Below are positions 54,971 through 64,000 of a DNA stretch of 64,000 nucleotides, piece after piece. Source of the DNA: Metabacillus dongyingensis (GTDB lineage Bacteria; Bacillota; Bacilli; Bacillales; Bacillaceae); the NCBI RefSeq assembly GCF_019933155.2, contig NZ_CP082944.1, positions 746,001-810,000 of the forward strand, in the 5' to 3' direction. The stretch's first letter is position 1; every line of letters starts with the position of its first letter. The translations under genes and the position numbers were made by a program. The notes beneath the pieces are model-generated. The model was not told the origin of the DNA. It was given only the letters and a program-made list of their open reading frames with translations, and did not search any database.

Positions 54971-57195
54971 TGAGAGAACAAGTAATTTATGATAAACATT
55001 TTGATCTGCATTATATAAATAAGTTTGCTAGTTTAATGACATTAGGAAATGGCTATTTAGGTCTTCGTGCTACGCACGAAGAAGACTACGCAGAACAAAC
55101 TCGCGGTATGTATGCAGCTGGTATTTATAATAAAGCTGCGGCTAATGACCCGTCAGATTTAGTGAATCTGCCAGATATGATCGGAATGAGAATAGAAATC
55201 GACGATGAGATATTCTCGCTATTAAATGGAAACATCCTTTCATATGAACGAAAATTAAATCTGGCTAATGGAGAATTGCAGCGTGAGATCCTCTGGAAAA
55301 GCAATTCAGGCTCTCGGTTTCGTCTGATTTTCCAACGTTTTGTTGCTAAAAATGACTTGCATTTACTAGCAGCAAAAGTAACGATCACTAGCTTAGACAA
55401 AAAGGCTAAGTTAAAAATTGTGACTGGAATCAATGCTCAACAAACAAACTTTGGCAAACAGCACCTTATCGAAGAGAAGGTGCGTGTTATTGATGAACAA
55501 ATGATGCAGGGAGTATATAAAACGACTGAATCAGGACATACGATTGCACTCGCAGCAAGCTGCAGGTGCTCAGTTCAAAGTGATGTTTCCTTTACTGCTA
55601 AGAACAGGCAGCTGCTGTCAACCATTAAGCAAGACCTTACGGTTAACTCACCGTTTGTTCTTGAGAAAATTGGTAGCGTTTTTACATCACTCGATCAAGA
55701 TCAAGCTTGCAATGACCCTGAGTCTTCAAGTGAGAACGCAATAAAAACAATTGAATCTTTTAGCTATGACGATTTACTCTCACAGTCAACACGTAAATGG
55801 GAGCAATTTTGGCAGCGAAAACGTGTAAAAGTTACGTCAACCAAAGAGTTTGATCAATTTTCACTTGATTTCGCTTTGTACCAGGTAGAGATAATGACAC
55901 CTGCACATGATGCCAGATTCAGTGTCGGAGCGAAAGGATTGACTGGAGAAGGCTATAAAGGGCATGTTTTTTGGGATACCGAAATATTTATAGCACCGTT
56001 TCATCTTTTTACTGAACCGGAAACAGCCAGAAAACTTTTAAGCTATCGTTATCTGCGTTTAGAACAAGCTAAAGAAAAGGCAGCGCTAAATGGCTATGAG
56101 GGAGCCCTCTTTCCATGGGAAAGTGCTTTTTCAGGAAAAGAAGAAACGCCTGAATATGCAGCAATAAATATTAGGACAGGGGAACGGCAGAAAGTAGCTT
56201 CAGCATTAGCAGAGCACCATATTGTTGCAGATATAGCTTATGCCGTGGTTCAGTATTACAGCAATACACATGATGATGCATTCATGAAAAAAGAAGGACT
56301 TGCCCTTCTTAAAGAAACCTGCCGCTTTTGGATTAGCCGTGCAGTGAAAGAAAATGGCCATTTATCCATTAAAGACGTAATCGGACCTGATGAGTATACA
56401 GAACATATCGATAACAATGCATTTACAAACTATATGGCTGCTTATAATGTGGAGCAAGCTCTCTATTTTATGGATAAGTTCGGGGACATTGATCATTTAC
56501 TTATGGACCGCGGACAAGATTTCCTAAACCATTTATATTTGCCGAAACCAAATGTACATCATATTATTCCACAGGATGATACATTTTTGTCTAAACCTGA
56601 GATTGATTTAACCCGCTATAAAGAAAATCAGGGCAGCCAAGGTATTTTACTGGATTATTCCCGCCATGAAATAAATGAAATGCAAATTTTAAAACAAGCG
56701 GATGTTGTCATGCTTCTGTATCTTTTTCCAGAGCTATTTCCAAGCGAGGTGGTAACGAAAAATTTACATTATTACGAGGAGCACACGATTCATGATTCCT
56801 CACTGAGCAAAGCCATCCATGCGATTGTTGCAGCCCGATGCGGCGAAAATGAGAAAGCCTACCGCTTTTTCCAGGAGGCATGCCTGATCGATTTAGGTCC
56901 AAACCCTCATTCATCAGATGAAGGGCTTCATGCTGCATCCCTTGGAGCCATGTGGCTTGCTGCAATATTTGGATTTGCAAATCTATCTTTTAAAAACAAT
57001 CGGTTAATTCTAAACCCTAAACTTCCGGCCAGCTGGTCTGAGCTTACATTTCCGCTTCACTTTCGCGGTACAAGCTTAACCATTTCATTAACCCATCAAA
57101 AAATCAAATTGACGAAGGTTGAAGGACCAGAGATTACAGTTGAGGTAAATGGCGAAGAAATTAGAGTATCCGACAAAATAGAAGTCTTCCGATAA
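54967..57195 (+). CDS. ycjT: GH65 kojibiose phosphorylase-like enzyme, YcjT-like
   Basis: Inverting glycoside phosphorylase of 742 residues, family GH65. The N-terminal beta-sandwich starts FASLMTLGNGYLGLRATHEE; the (alpha/alpha)6 barrel has GEGYKGHVFWDTEIF, the general acid Glu476 in IGPDEYTEHIDNN, and the phosphate-site region GPNPHSSDEGLHAASLGAM. The E. coli counterpart phosphorolyses kojibiose to beta-glucose 1-phosphate and glucose. It overlaps ycjS by four bases. Beta-glucose 1-phosphate would go to the mutase encoded next. Disaccharide preference (kojibiose, nigerose, maltose, trehalose) is inferred from operon match. Confidence 0.88.
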   Translation: MMREQVIYDKHFDLHYINKFASLMTLGNGYLGLRATHEEDYAEQTRGMYAAGIYNKAAANDPSDLVNLPDMIGMRIEIDDEIFSLLNGNILSYERKLNLANGELQREILWKSNSGSRFRLIFQRFVAKNDLHLLAAKVTITSLDKKAKLKIVTGINAQQTNFGKQHLIEEKVRVIDEQMMQGVYKTTESGHTIALAASCRCSVQSDVSFTAKNRQLLSTIKQDLTVNSPFVLEKIGSVFTSLDQDQACNDPESSSENAIKTIESFSYDDLLSQSTRKWEQFWQRKRVKVTSTKEFDQFSLDFALYQVEIMTPAHDARFSVGAKGLTGEGYKGHVFWDTEIFIAPFHLFTEPETARKLLSYRYLRLEQAKEKAALNGYEGALFPWESAFSGKEETPEYAAINIRTGERQKVASALAEHHIVADIAYAVVQYYSNTHDDAFMKKEGLALLKETCRFWISRAVKENGHLSIKDVIGPDEYTEHIDNNAFTNYMAAYNVEQALYFMDKFGDIDHLLMDRGQDFLNHLYLPKPNVHHIIPQDDTFLSKPEIDLTRYKENQGSQGILLDYSRHEINEMQILKQADVVMLLYLFPELFPSEVVTKNLHYYEEHTIHDSSLSKAIHAIVAARCGENEKAYRFFQEACLIDLGPNPHSSDEGLHAASLGAMWLAAIFGFANLSFKNNRLILNPKLPASWSELTFPLHFRGTSLTISLTHQKIKLTKVEGPEITVEVNGEEIRVSDKIEVFR

Positions 57196-57261
57196 TCAAG
57201 AGGAGAAAATGAAATCTGTTGCTGCACATTCATTTAGCTTCGGAAAGAAGGGAATAAAAAC

Positions 57262-57939
57262 ATGAGTAAAAGGAATATTGATGCTGTTGTTTTTGACCTG
57301 GATGGGGTCATTACCGATACAGCACATTATCATTTTTTGGCATGGAGACAGCTTGCTGAAGAACTGGGAATTGTCATTGATGAGGTATTTAATGAAAAGC
57401 TGAAGGGTGTAAGCAGAATGGACTCTCTTGAGTTAATCTTACAAGAGGGAAATCAGCAGCATAACTTTAGTTTAGCCCAAAAAGAAGAGATGGCCGCAAA
57501 AAAAAATCTTCATTATTGTGAGTTTTTAAAGGAGTTAACACCTGATGACGTATTGCCGGGAATTTTGAACCTCATTGCAGATATTAAATCTGAGGGAATT
57601 TCAATCGGGCTTGCTTCTGTTTCAAAAAATGCGAATACGGTCTTAGAGGCATTAGAGCTGCAAAAGGTATTTGATTTTTGTGCAGACGCAGCAAAAATAA
57701 GCAAATCCAAACCTGACCCAGAAATTTTCCTGACTGCCTGCAATGGACTCGGTGCTCTGCCGCAACGGTCGATTGGCATTGAAGATGCTGCAGCTGGAAT
57801 TGAAGCTATTAAAGCAAGTGAAATGTTTGCAGTTGGAGTAGGAAGCTCCCTGCACAAAGCCGATTACCAGGTAGAAAATACTGATCAGCTTTGTTGGGAT
57901 AAAATTAAAGAGGCTCATAAAAACTGGATAAGCATTTAG
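57262..57939 (+). CDS. ycjU: Beta-phosphoglucomutase, YcjU-like
   Basis: HAD-fold mutase of 225 residues. Nucleophile Asp12 and Asp14 lie in VVFDLDGVITDTAHYHFLAW, the cap holds LKGVSRMDSLELIL, motif 2 is IGLASVSKNANTVLEAL, motif 3 Lys in SKSKPDPEIFL, and motif 4 in IGIEDAAAGIEAIKAS. This pattern, especially T-D-T-A-x-x-H and G-V-S-R, defines beta-phosphoglucomutase. It converts beta-glucose 1-phosphate to glucose 6-phosphate. It is the last gene of the operon. Confidence 0.92.
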   Translation: MSKRNIDAVVFDLDGVITDTAHYHFLAWRQLAEELGIVIDEVFNEKLKGVSRMDSLELILQEGNQQHNFSLAQKEEMAAKKNLHYCEFLKELTPDDVLPGILNLIADIKSEGISIGLASVSKNANTVLEALELQKVFDFCADAAKISKSKPDPEIFLTACNGLGALPQRSIGIEDAAAGIEAIKASEMFAVGVGSSLHKADYQVENTDQLCWDKIKEAHKNWISI

Positions 57940-57944
57940 ATATT

Positions 57945-57984
57945 AAAAAAACTTGTAAATTTCAAATTTACAAGTTTTTTTATA
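57945..57984 (+). terminator. Terminator of the ycj-like operon
   Basis: AAAAACTTGTAAATTT / AAATTTACAAGTTTTT with a long T run. Confidence 0.95.
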
Positions 57985-58113
57985 TATTTAAGATATCACT
58001 TATATTTTGGGATTCTCCATCAAAAGTCTGAGAAAAAATCAGTCACATTGAGAAGGCAGCAAAAGGGAAAACGCTGATATACTATCAATATAAACACTGT
58101 GAAGGAGATAGAT

Positions 58114-59235
58114 ATGTCTAACGATGAAAAACGCATTTTGGAACTGCAGACACTAAAGACAATCGCTGAAACACTGAATCAGTCAAATGATCTTAAACAA
58201 ATGCTTGATGACGTTCTCAGAAAGCTTCTTCACGTAACAGGACTTGAAACAGGCTGGATCTATCTTATTGATTCAGATAAGCAATATCGATTAGCTGCGG
58301 ATCATAAGCTTCCTCCTGCACTTGAAACAGATAATAAAAAAGCAATGTGCAGAGGGGATTGCTGGTGCATCGATAAATTTGCGGACGGACGTTTAAATAA
58401 GGCTGCAAATATCATAAACTGCAAACGTTTAGAAGACGCGGAGCAATTTGAATGGGGCGAAACGAATGAAATTACCCATCATGCTACCGTTCCGCTTAGA
58501 ACGGGGAATGAAAAAATCGGTTTATTAAATGTAGCTTCTCCGAATAAAACCCATTTCTCGACCGAAGAGCTTGCCTTGCTCGAAGCTGTTGCTTTTCAAA
58601 TAGGCACTGCCATGAAACGGATGAAGCTTGTGGAAAACGAACAGCATCTTGCTCTAATTGCGGAGAGGAACAGGCTGGCGCAGGATTTGCATGATTCCGT
58701 CAATCAGCTTCTTTTTTCAATTATGCTGACTGCAAGAGGTTCAAAGGAAATGACAGAAGATCAACAGATGAAAGAGATGCTGTCATATGTTCAAGATCTC
58801 TCACAGGAGGCTCTTTCAGAAATGAGGGCTTTAATCTGGCAGCTTAGACCTCAAGGGCTGGAAAATGGGATTGCATCTGCGCTGATGAATTACGCAAAAG
58901 TATTGGGCCTAGAACTTGAAACGGATATTCAGGGTGTTCAAACCCTCCCATGCGATACGGAGGAAGCCCTGTGGAGAATCGGTCAGGAAGCGTTAAATAA
59001 TTGTAAAAAGCATGCACAAATAAAAACTGCTTCCATTCGCATACACCGTTTGAAAAATGAGGTAATCATGACAATTAAAGACCAGGGAGCAGGTTTTTCT
59101 TACAATGAAAAATTGCCGCTGCCTTCAATGGGGCTTCAGGGAATGAAAAATCGCGTTCAAAAATTAAACGGCACCTTTCAAATAACCGCCGGAATAAATA
59201 GAGGCACGGAAATAGAAGTGAAAATACCAATCTAA
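58114..59235 (+). CDS. yhcY: YhcY, GAF-domain NarX-type sensor histidine kinase
   Basis: Cytoplasmic kinase of about 373 residues. A GAF domain (about 18-175) contains cysteines in MCRGDCWCIDKF and IINCKRLEDA, which could bind a cofactor. The HisKA_3 box is ERNRLAQDLHDSVNQLLFSI with the phosphorylated His near 200, and the HATPase has GQEALNNCKKHA and MGLQGMKNRVQKL. ATG 58114 follows GAAGGAG; the GTG at 58099 lies before it. It partners YhcZ, whose gene follows by a few bases. Confidence 0.92.
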   Translation: MSNDEKRILELQTLKTIAETLNQSNDLKQMLDDVLRKLLHVTGLETGWIYLIDSDKQYRLAADHKLPPALETDNKKAMCRGDCWCIDKFADGRLNKAANIINCKRLEDAEQFEWGETNEITHHATVPLRTGNEKIGLLNVASPNKTHFSTEELALLEAVAFQIGTAMKRMKLVENEQHLALIAERNRLAQDLHDSVNQLLFSIMLTARGSKEMTEDQQMKEMLSYVQDLSQEALSEMRALIWQLRPQGLENGIASALMNYAKVLGLELETDIQGVQTLPCDTEEALWRIGQEALNNCKKHAQIKTASIRIHRLKNEVIMTIKDQGAGFSYNEKLPLPSMGLQGMKNRVQKLNGTFQITAGINRGTEIEVKIPI

Positions 59236-59247
59236 GGGGGCATGAAC

Positions 59248-60430
<1,183 letters not shown>

Positions 60431-60433
<3 letters not shown>

Positions 60434-60461
60434 AATGGAGGGGATTCCCTCCATTTTTTTT
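60431..60461. terminator. Bidirectional terminator between yhdA and yhdB
   Basis: AAAATGGAGGG / CCCTCCATTTT hairpin flanked by A and T runs; convergent genes end on both sides. Confidence 0.9.
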
Positions 60462-60471
60462 ATTAGAAATG

Positions 60472-60723
60472 TTAAGTCAGATAAGCATATTCTGCATCCT
60501 CAAACTCATGTCCTATTTCTACAGCGTGATCGATATAGCGAAGGAGTGAATATAATTTCTTTTCGACTTCTCCGTAATTGTTTTCGAAGTTGTATGCGTG
60601 CAGGAACTGCTCAATCCGTTTTGAGAGCATATCATCTTTTGTTCGCACCATTAAGATCAGAAGATTATCCCATTGTGATCGGTGAGTATAATATAATGCT
60701 TTGTCGTAATCGACTGTCTCCAC
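60472..60723 (-). CDS. yhdB: YhdB-like small protein
   Basis: Acidic helical protein of about 83 residues, DYDKALYYTHRSQWDNLLIL followed by MVRTKDDMLSKRIEQFLHAY, without signal or membrane helix. GTG 60723 is the best start, seven bases after AAGGGAGG; the ATG two codons earlier touches that site and longer versions lack one. Position after yhdA, convergent, agrees with B. subtilis yhdB. Function unknown. Confidence 0.75.
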   Translation of the reverse strand: METVDYDKALYYTHRSQWDNLLILMVRTKDDMLSKRIEQFLHAYNFENNYGEVEKKLYSLLRYIDHAVEIGHEFEDAEYAYLT

Positions 60724-60916
60724 AAACATTCCTCCCTTGAAGGAGATATGTTTATTTTGTGTGAAACGGACAATGATTTTCTGTGTAAAAGTTGGAGGGC
60801 CTGTATTCATCAGCTTGGAAGTGTTTCCCCGGGATAATTGTTCTGTAAGCGGCTCATAAACATCTTTGTTCAGGAGAAGAATAATGATTAATCACCTGTA
60901 TTAGGAAGTGTAAAGA

Positions 60917-61621
60917 ATGGATTTTTTTCATGGTCAGGAAACTCTTACATCCATTCAATGGATTCTGAGAGCTGTTTTTGCTTTTTTCTTTTTAGCCTTG
61001 TCCGCTAAAGTCATGGGCCAGAGATCGATTGCCCAGCTCCGGCTCCTTGATTTCGTGATCGCACTCATCATTGGCAATATCATGGCTCATCCCCTTTCTG
61101 ATGAAGGACTTGGACTAAAAGGTTCAATGATCACGATGACCGTTTTAATTATTCTGTATACAGCGGGCATATTTATCAGTCTAAAGTGGCATGCGTTTCG
61201 TGTATTTCTTGATCCGTCCGCTTTTCCTTTAATCACAAATGGCAAGATTTCTTACAAAAACTTAAAAAAAGCAAGATTAACCATTGAAGATTTGCTTTCG
61301 GAACTTAGGAAACAGCAAATTGAAGATCCTGAAAAAGTTGCCGCAGCCCTTTTCGAATCAGACGGCAAGATATCCTGTTTTTTAAAAGCGGATCATCAAA
61401 CCGTTACAAATCTTGATCTGAATTTAGCCCCGGCTCCTTTCGATCTTCCTGCAACCATCATCCGGGAAGGCAGCATAAATCAGAAAGAACTTCAGCGTTT
61501 TGGGAAAGATGAAGAATGGCTGGTCACTGAACTTAAAACCGTTCACCAGACAAAAGTGAATGAAATCCTTCTTGCCATTATGGATCAGCAGGGCAGTCTG
61601 AGGGTGTTTCTTTATTCATAA
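60917..61621 (+). CDS. DUF421 (YetF-family) membrane protein
   Basis: Protein of 234 residues. Three membrane helices in the first 90 residues (WILRAVFAFFFLALSAKVMG, LDFVIALIIGNIMAH, ITMTVLIILYTAGIFISL) are followed by the cytosolic DUF421 domain with RVFLDPSAFPLITNGKI, LTIEDLLSELRKQQIEDPEK and SDGKISCFLK. This is the YetF/YdfR/YrbG family, several members of which are sporulation-linked membrane proteins. Its particular role is unknown. A weak ribosome site (AGGAAGTG) precedes ATG 60917. Confidence 0.87.
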   Translation: MDFFHGQETLTSIQWILRAVFAFFFLALSAKVMGQRSIAQLRLLDFVIALIIGNIMAHPLSDEGLGLKGSMITMTVLIILYTAGIFISLKWHAFRVFLDPSAFPLITNGKISYKNLKKARLTIEDLLSELRKQQIEDPEKVAAALFESDGKISCFLKADHQTVTNLDLNLAPAPFDLPATIIREGSINQKELQRFGKDEEWLVTELKTVHQTKVNEILLAIMDQQGSLRVFLYS

Positions 61622-61706
61622 TATCTCCTTAAAACAATTTTAAATGAAATACAAAATTTTGAAAAAACATGGGCATACCGATAAAAATCAGGTTTTACTA
61701 ATAATG

Positions 61707-61720
61707 TGTAACCGGTTACA
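61707..61720. promoter_or_regulatory. Perfect palindrome, cre or LacI-type operator
   Basis: TGTAACCGGTTACA fits the cre consensus at all positions and is fully symmetric, so it may instead be the operator of a dedicated LacI-type regulator. A weak promoter (TTGAAA at 61659, TAAAAA at 61682) lies just upstream. Confidence 0.65.
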
Positions 61721-61767
61721 TATATTTGGTAGTGCATAAAAAAATTTTATTTTTCAAGGGGGATGGC

Positions 61768-63123
61768 ATGAGCAAAGAAATCCGGATTTTGTCACCATGC
61801 GGCATGCTTGGATACGGTTTTCCGCTTGAGAGCTTTCAGAACGGCATGAGAAAGAAGCCTCATGCGATTGTTGTGGATGCCGGTTCTACAGATGCAGGTC
61901 CGCATAAATTGGGGGCAGGTGTCGGCATCGTTTCAAAGAGAGCTGCGAAAAAAGATTTGGAGATCCTTATTTCTGCTGCTTTGGACAATCACATTCCACT
62001 TATCGTCGGTTCAGCGGGAGGGGCTGGTGCAAAACCTCATGTTGAATGGACGTTGGATATAATGGAAGAAGTCCTGTCAAATAAGAAGAGCAGACCTAAA
62101 GTTGGCGTCATTTGGGCGGATATTAATAAATCGTCCATCACTCATGCCTTAAATGAGGGGAGAATAGAGAAAATGAGTCCGAATGTGCCCGATTTAACTC
62201 ATCTTTCTTTGACCGACACTCATTCAATTGTTGCCCAGATGGGACATGAACCGATTTTAGAAGCGCTTCATCAGGAGTGTGAACTTATCATTTGCGGGAG
62301 AGCATTTGATCCATCGCCGTTTGCGGCTGTTGGCATTTTTCACGGCATGGATGCAGGCCTTTCCTATCACTTAGGAAAGATATTAGAATGCGGTGCCTTA
62401 TGCGCTGAACCTGGAACGACGAAGGATTGTATTCTCGGTACAATTAAGGAATACTCATTTACTGTTCAGTCTTTAAATCCAATCAGAAAATGCAGTACAA
62501 CAAGCGTGGCAGCTCATACCTTTTATGAAAAAGATCATCCCTATCTGCTCCATGGTCCAGGATTTTTATTGGATTTATCTCAGTGTGAGTTTAAAAGTGC
62601 AGGCGAAGGTTTAATTGAAGTATCTGGCAGCAAATATGTTCCCTCAAAGGATTACCGTGTGAAGCTTGAAGGAGCAAGAGTGAAAGCATACAGAACATTT
62701 GTCCTTGCAGGGGTTCGAGATCCGGTTTTAATTAATAATATCGAACGAATTGAAGCGTCTGTAAAAGAAGAAGTAATAAGCCATTATAAGGATATCCCTG
62801 AACATACTTATCAAATCAACTTTTATCATTATGGAAAAAATGCCGTATTAGGAGAAAGTGAGAGTGAACCCTTTTCAGGTCATGAAATAGGTCTTGTATT
62901 TGAGGTTGTCGCAGATACTCAAGAAGCGGCAAGCAGCATATGTGCAACGCTGCGCTCCACTTTTTTGCATTACGGCTATGAAGGAAGAAAGTCGACAGCT
63001 GGAAATCTGGCCTTTCCTTTTGCTCCGAGCGATATTGAGTTTGGACCTGTATATGAATTCTCAATCTATCATCTTATGAAACTGAAAAAAGGTGAGATCC
63101 CGTTTCAATTGGAGGTTCTATGA
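61768..63123 (+). CDS. AtuA-like (DUF1446) protein
   Basis: Protein of about 451 residues of the acyclic-terpene-utilisation AtuA/DUF1446 family. Landmarks: IRILSPCGMLGYGFPLESF at the N-terminus, VVDAGSTDAGPHKLGAG near 37, VGSAGGAGAKPHVEWTLDIM near 86, LIICGRAFDPSPFAAVG near 178, and a late FPFAPSDIEFGPVYEFSIYH. No membrane segments. ATG 61768 follows AAGGGGG; the ATG 61726 does not. Overlap with the DUF4387 gene (ATGA) and a ribokinase gene after that suggest sugar or hydroxy-acid catabolism rather than terpene use, but the reaction is unknown. Confidence 0.82.
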   Translation: MSKEIRILSPCGMLGYGFPLESFQNGMRKKPHAIVVDAGSTDAGPHKLGAGVGIVSKRAAKKDLEILISAALDNHIPLIVGSAGGAGAKPHVEWTLDIMEEVLSNKKSRPKVGVIWADINKSSITHALNEGRIEKMSPNVPDLTHLSLTDTHSIVAQMGHEPILEALHQECELIICGRAFDPSPFAAVGIFHGMDAGLSYHLGKILECGALCAEPGTTKDCILGTIKEYSFTVQSLNPIRKCSTTSVAAHTFYEKDHPYLLHGPGFLLDLSQCEFKSAGEGLIEVSGSKYVPSKDYRVKLEGARVKAYRTFVLAGVRDPVLINNIERIEASVKEEVISHYKDIPEHTYQINFYHYGKNAVLGESESEPFSGHEIGLVFEVVADTQEAASSICATLRSTFLHYGYEGRKSTAGNLAFPFAPSDIEFGPVYEFSIYHLMKLKKGEIPFQLEVL

Positions 63124-63431
63124 CAACTTTAGGTGAATATTCAAAGGTGCTTAGAAGCAAAAACTCCGGTCCATTTGAAATCACGCTGGATGTTCTATTT
63201 TGCAAAAGCATTGATTATTTTCATGTGAAGCATTCAAACAAAATTACCGGGGACGCTATTTGCAGGCTCTATCGTCTTAAAGCGGAGCAGCTGAAGCATA
63301 TTGTTTTTTTTGATCAGGCACTTGGATTCAAGATTACCTTTTTCAGAAGCCATTCGTCCGGATCTGTGTTTGACCGGGATGTGTATGGTGCGCAGCAGCA
63401 TGCACCATTAATGGACCTTGAAATAGATTAG
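63120..63431 (+). CDS. DUF4387 protein, AtuA-associated subunit
   Basis: Protein of 103 residues, DUF4387 type: LRSKNSGPFEITLDVLFCKS near 12-31, then AICRLYRLKAEQLKHIVFFD and a late GSVFDRDVYGAQQHAPLMDL. This domain often occurs beside, or fused to the end of, AtuA-like proteins, so the two probably form one enzyme. It overlaps the upstream gene by four bases (ATGA), indicating coupled translation. Confidence 0.85.
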   Translation: MTTLGEYSKVLRSKNSGPFEITLDVLFCKSIDYFHVKHSNKITGDAICRLYRLKAEQLKHIVFFDQALGFKITFFRSHSSGSVFDRDVYGAQQHAPLMDLEID

Positions 63432-63442
63432 GAGATTTGACT

Positions 63443-64000
63443 ATGAATAAAATAGCGGTCATTGGCAGTTTAAATATGGACCTGGTTGCCGTAACAGATA
63501 TTTCTCCTAAAATGGGAGAAACCGTAATAGGGAAGGATTTTCATATGTTTCCCGGCGGAAAGGGAGCCAATCAGGCAACCGCTGCTGCTAGGCTCGGCGG
63601 CTCAGTCAAGCTATTTGGAACGCTCGGAGACGATCAGCACGGAAAATTTCTGCTTCATCAATTAGAAAACAATAAAGTAGATGGATCAAGCATTCAAATG
63701 CGGCGGGATGCACCGACCGGCTGCGCGATAATTGAAATCTGCGAGGCTCAAAACCGGATCATCGTGGTCCAGGGTGCAAATGCCAAAACGGATGAAGATT
63801 ATTTGCAGAAAAAAATAAATGATCTTTTAGAAGCTGATGTCATCTTAATTTCAATGGAAATTCCGATGCAGCCAATAGAATACATCATCAAAGAGCTTGC
63901 CGATCACGAAAAAATCATCATTCTGAATCCTGCCCCGGCTGTTCCTTTATCTGATGAGTTAATCAGCCATTGCACATACTTGCTTCCGAATGAACATGAA
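63443..64000 (+). CDS. Ribokinase-like PfkB-family sugar kinase, partial (cut at window end)
   Basis: The first 186 residues are inside the window. Translation begins NKIAVIGSLNMDLVAVTD, followed by the sugar-binding GGKGANQATAAARLGG near 39-54 and FGTLGDDQHG near 61-70, all typical of ribokinase. NPAPAVPLSDELI near 163 and LLPNEHE at the edge also agree. AGGAGA precedes ATG 63443. Twelve nt after the DUF4387 gene, so it belongs to the same operon. Substrate may be ribose, deoxyribose or another pentose-like sugar. Confidence 0.88.
   Translation, partial: MNKIAVIGSLNMDLVAVTDISPKMGETVIGKDFHMFPGGKGANQATAAARLGGSVKLFGTLGDDQHGKFLLHQLENNKVDGSSIQMRRDAPTGCAIIEICEAQNRIIVVQGANAKTDEDYLQKKINDLLEADVILISMEIPMQPIEYIIKELADHEKIIILNPAPAVPLSDELISHCTYLLPNEHE

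Overview
The window is low-GC chromosomal DNA from a Bacillaceae member of the Bacillus/Metabacillus type. Evidence: strong GGAGG ribosome sites, frequent TTG/GTG starts, Rho-independent terminators after most units, CcpA-type cre sites, and a backbone in the same order as Bacillus subtilis from the sortase D region to yhdB (srtD, yhcT, yhcU, yhcV, yhcW, yhcX, glpP, glpF, glpK, glpD, pgcA, then yhcY, yhcZ, yhdA, yhdB). No rRNA, tRNA, intact transposase, prophage or CRISPR array was recognised.

Layout. 1-912: non-coding tandem array with a 52-bp unit. 913-5986: C4-dicarboxylate uptake (DctS/DctR two-component pair, DctB sensor-binding protein, DctP carrier with a perfect cre). 6209-7839: low-affinity phosphate transport (DUF47/PhoU-like protein plus Pit). 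7954-9150: two more arrays, again with 52-53 bp modules. 9341-23148: accessory region with oxidoreductases, an esterase, a Tat-exported PhoX, a frameshifted methyltransferase, LysR and TetR regulators, a KP-43-type subtilisin, DoxX, an FAD monooxygenase, and a deletion scar joining fragments of a nitronate monooxygenase and a LysR gene. 23149-30263: aldo/keto reductases around a locus made of a second GlpP paralogue, a terminator leader, tatA, a tatC fragment and a multidomain phoD. 30458-45267: the conserved backbone including the glycerol regulon. 45450-57939: a cluster with the gene order of the Escherichia coli ycjMNOPQRSTU operon and a divergent LacI regulator, inserted between pgcA and yhcY. 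58114-60723: yhcY, yhcZ, yhdA, yhdB. 60917-64000: a DUF421 membrane protein, then an AtuA-like/DUF4387/ribokinase operon cut by the window end.

How they work together. Phosphate and glycerol-phosphate run through the window: Pit, PhoX, PhoD, two GlpP proteins and glpFKD. The most notable observation is that the leader ahead of tatA-phoD carries the same sequence arrangement (TGGAG, 4-5 nt, GGAGA, directly against a long terminator hairpin) as the glpFK and glpD leaders. This suggests that glycerol-3-phosphate, the expected product of teichoic acid degradation by PhoD-type enzymes, controls a Tat-linked PhoD by antitermination. The ycj-like cluster should import an alpha-glucoside or a rarer hexoside, convert the sugar by oxidation, epimerisation and reduction, split the glucoside by phosphorolysis and feed glucose phosphates into glycolysis. 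Three LacI-type operators and a cre-like site sit at its promoter.
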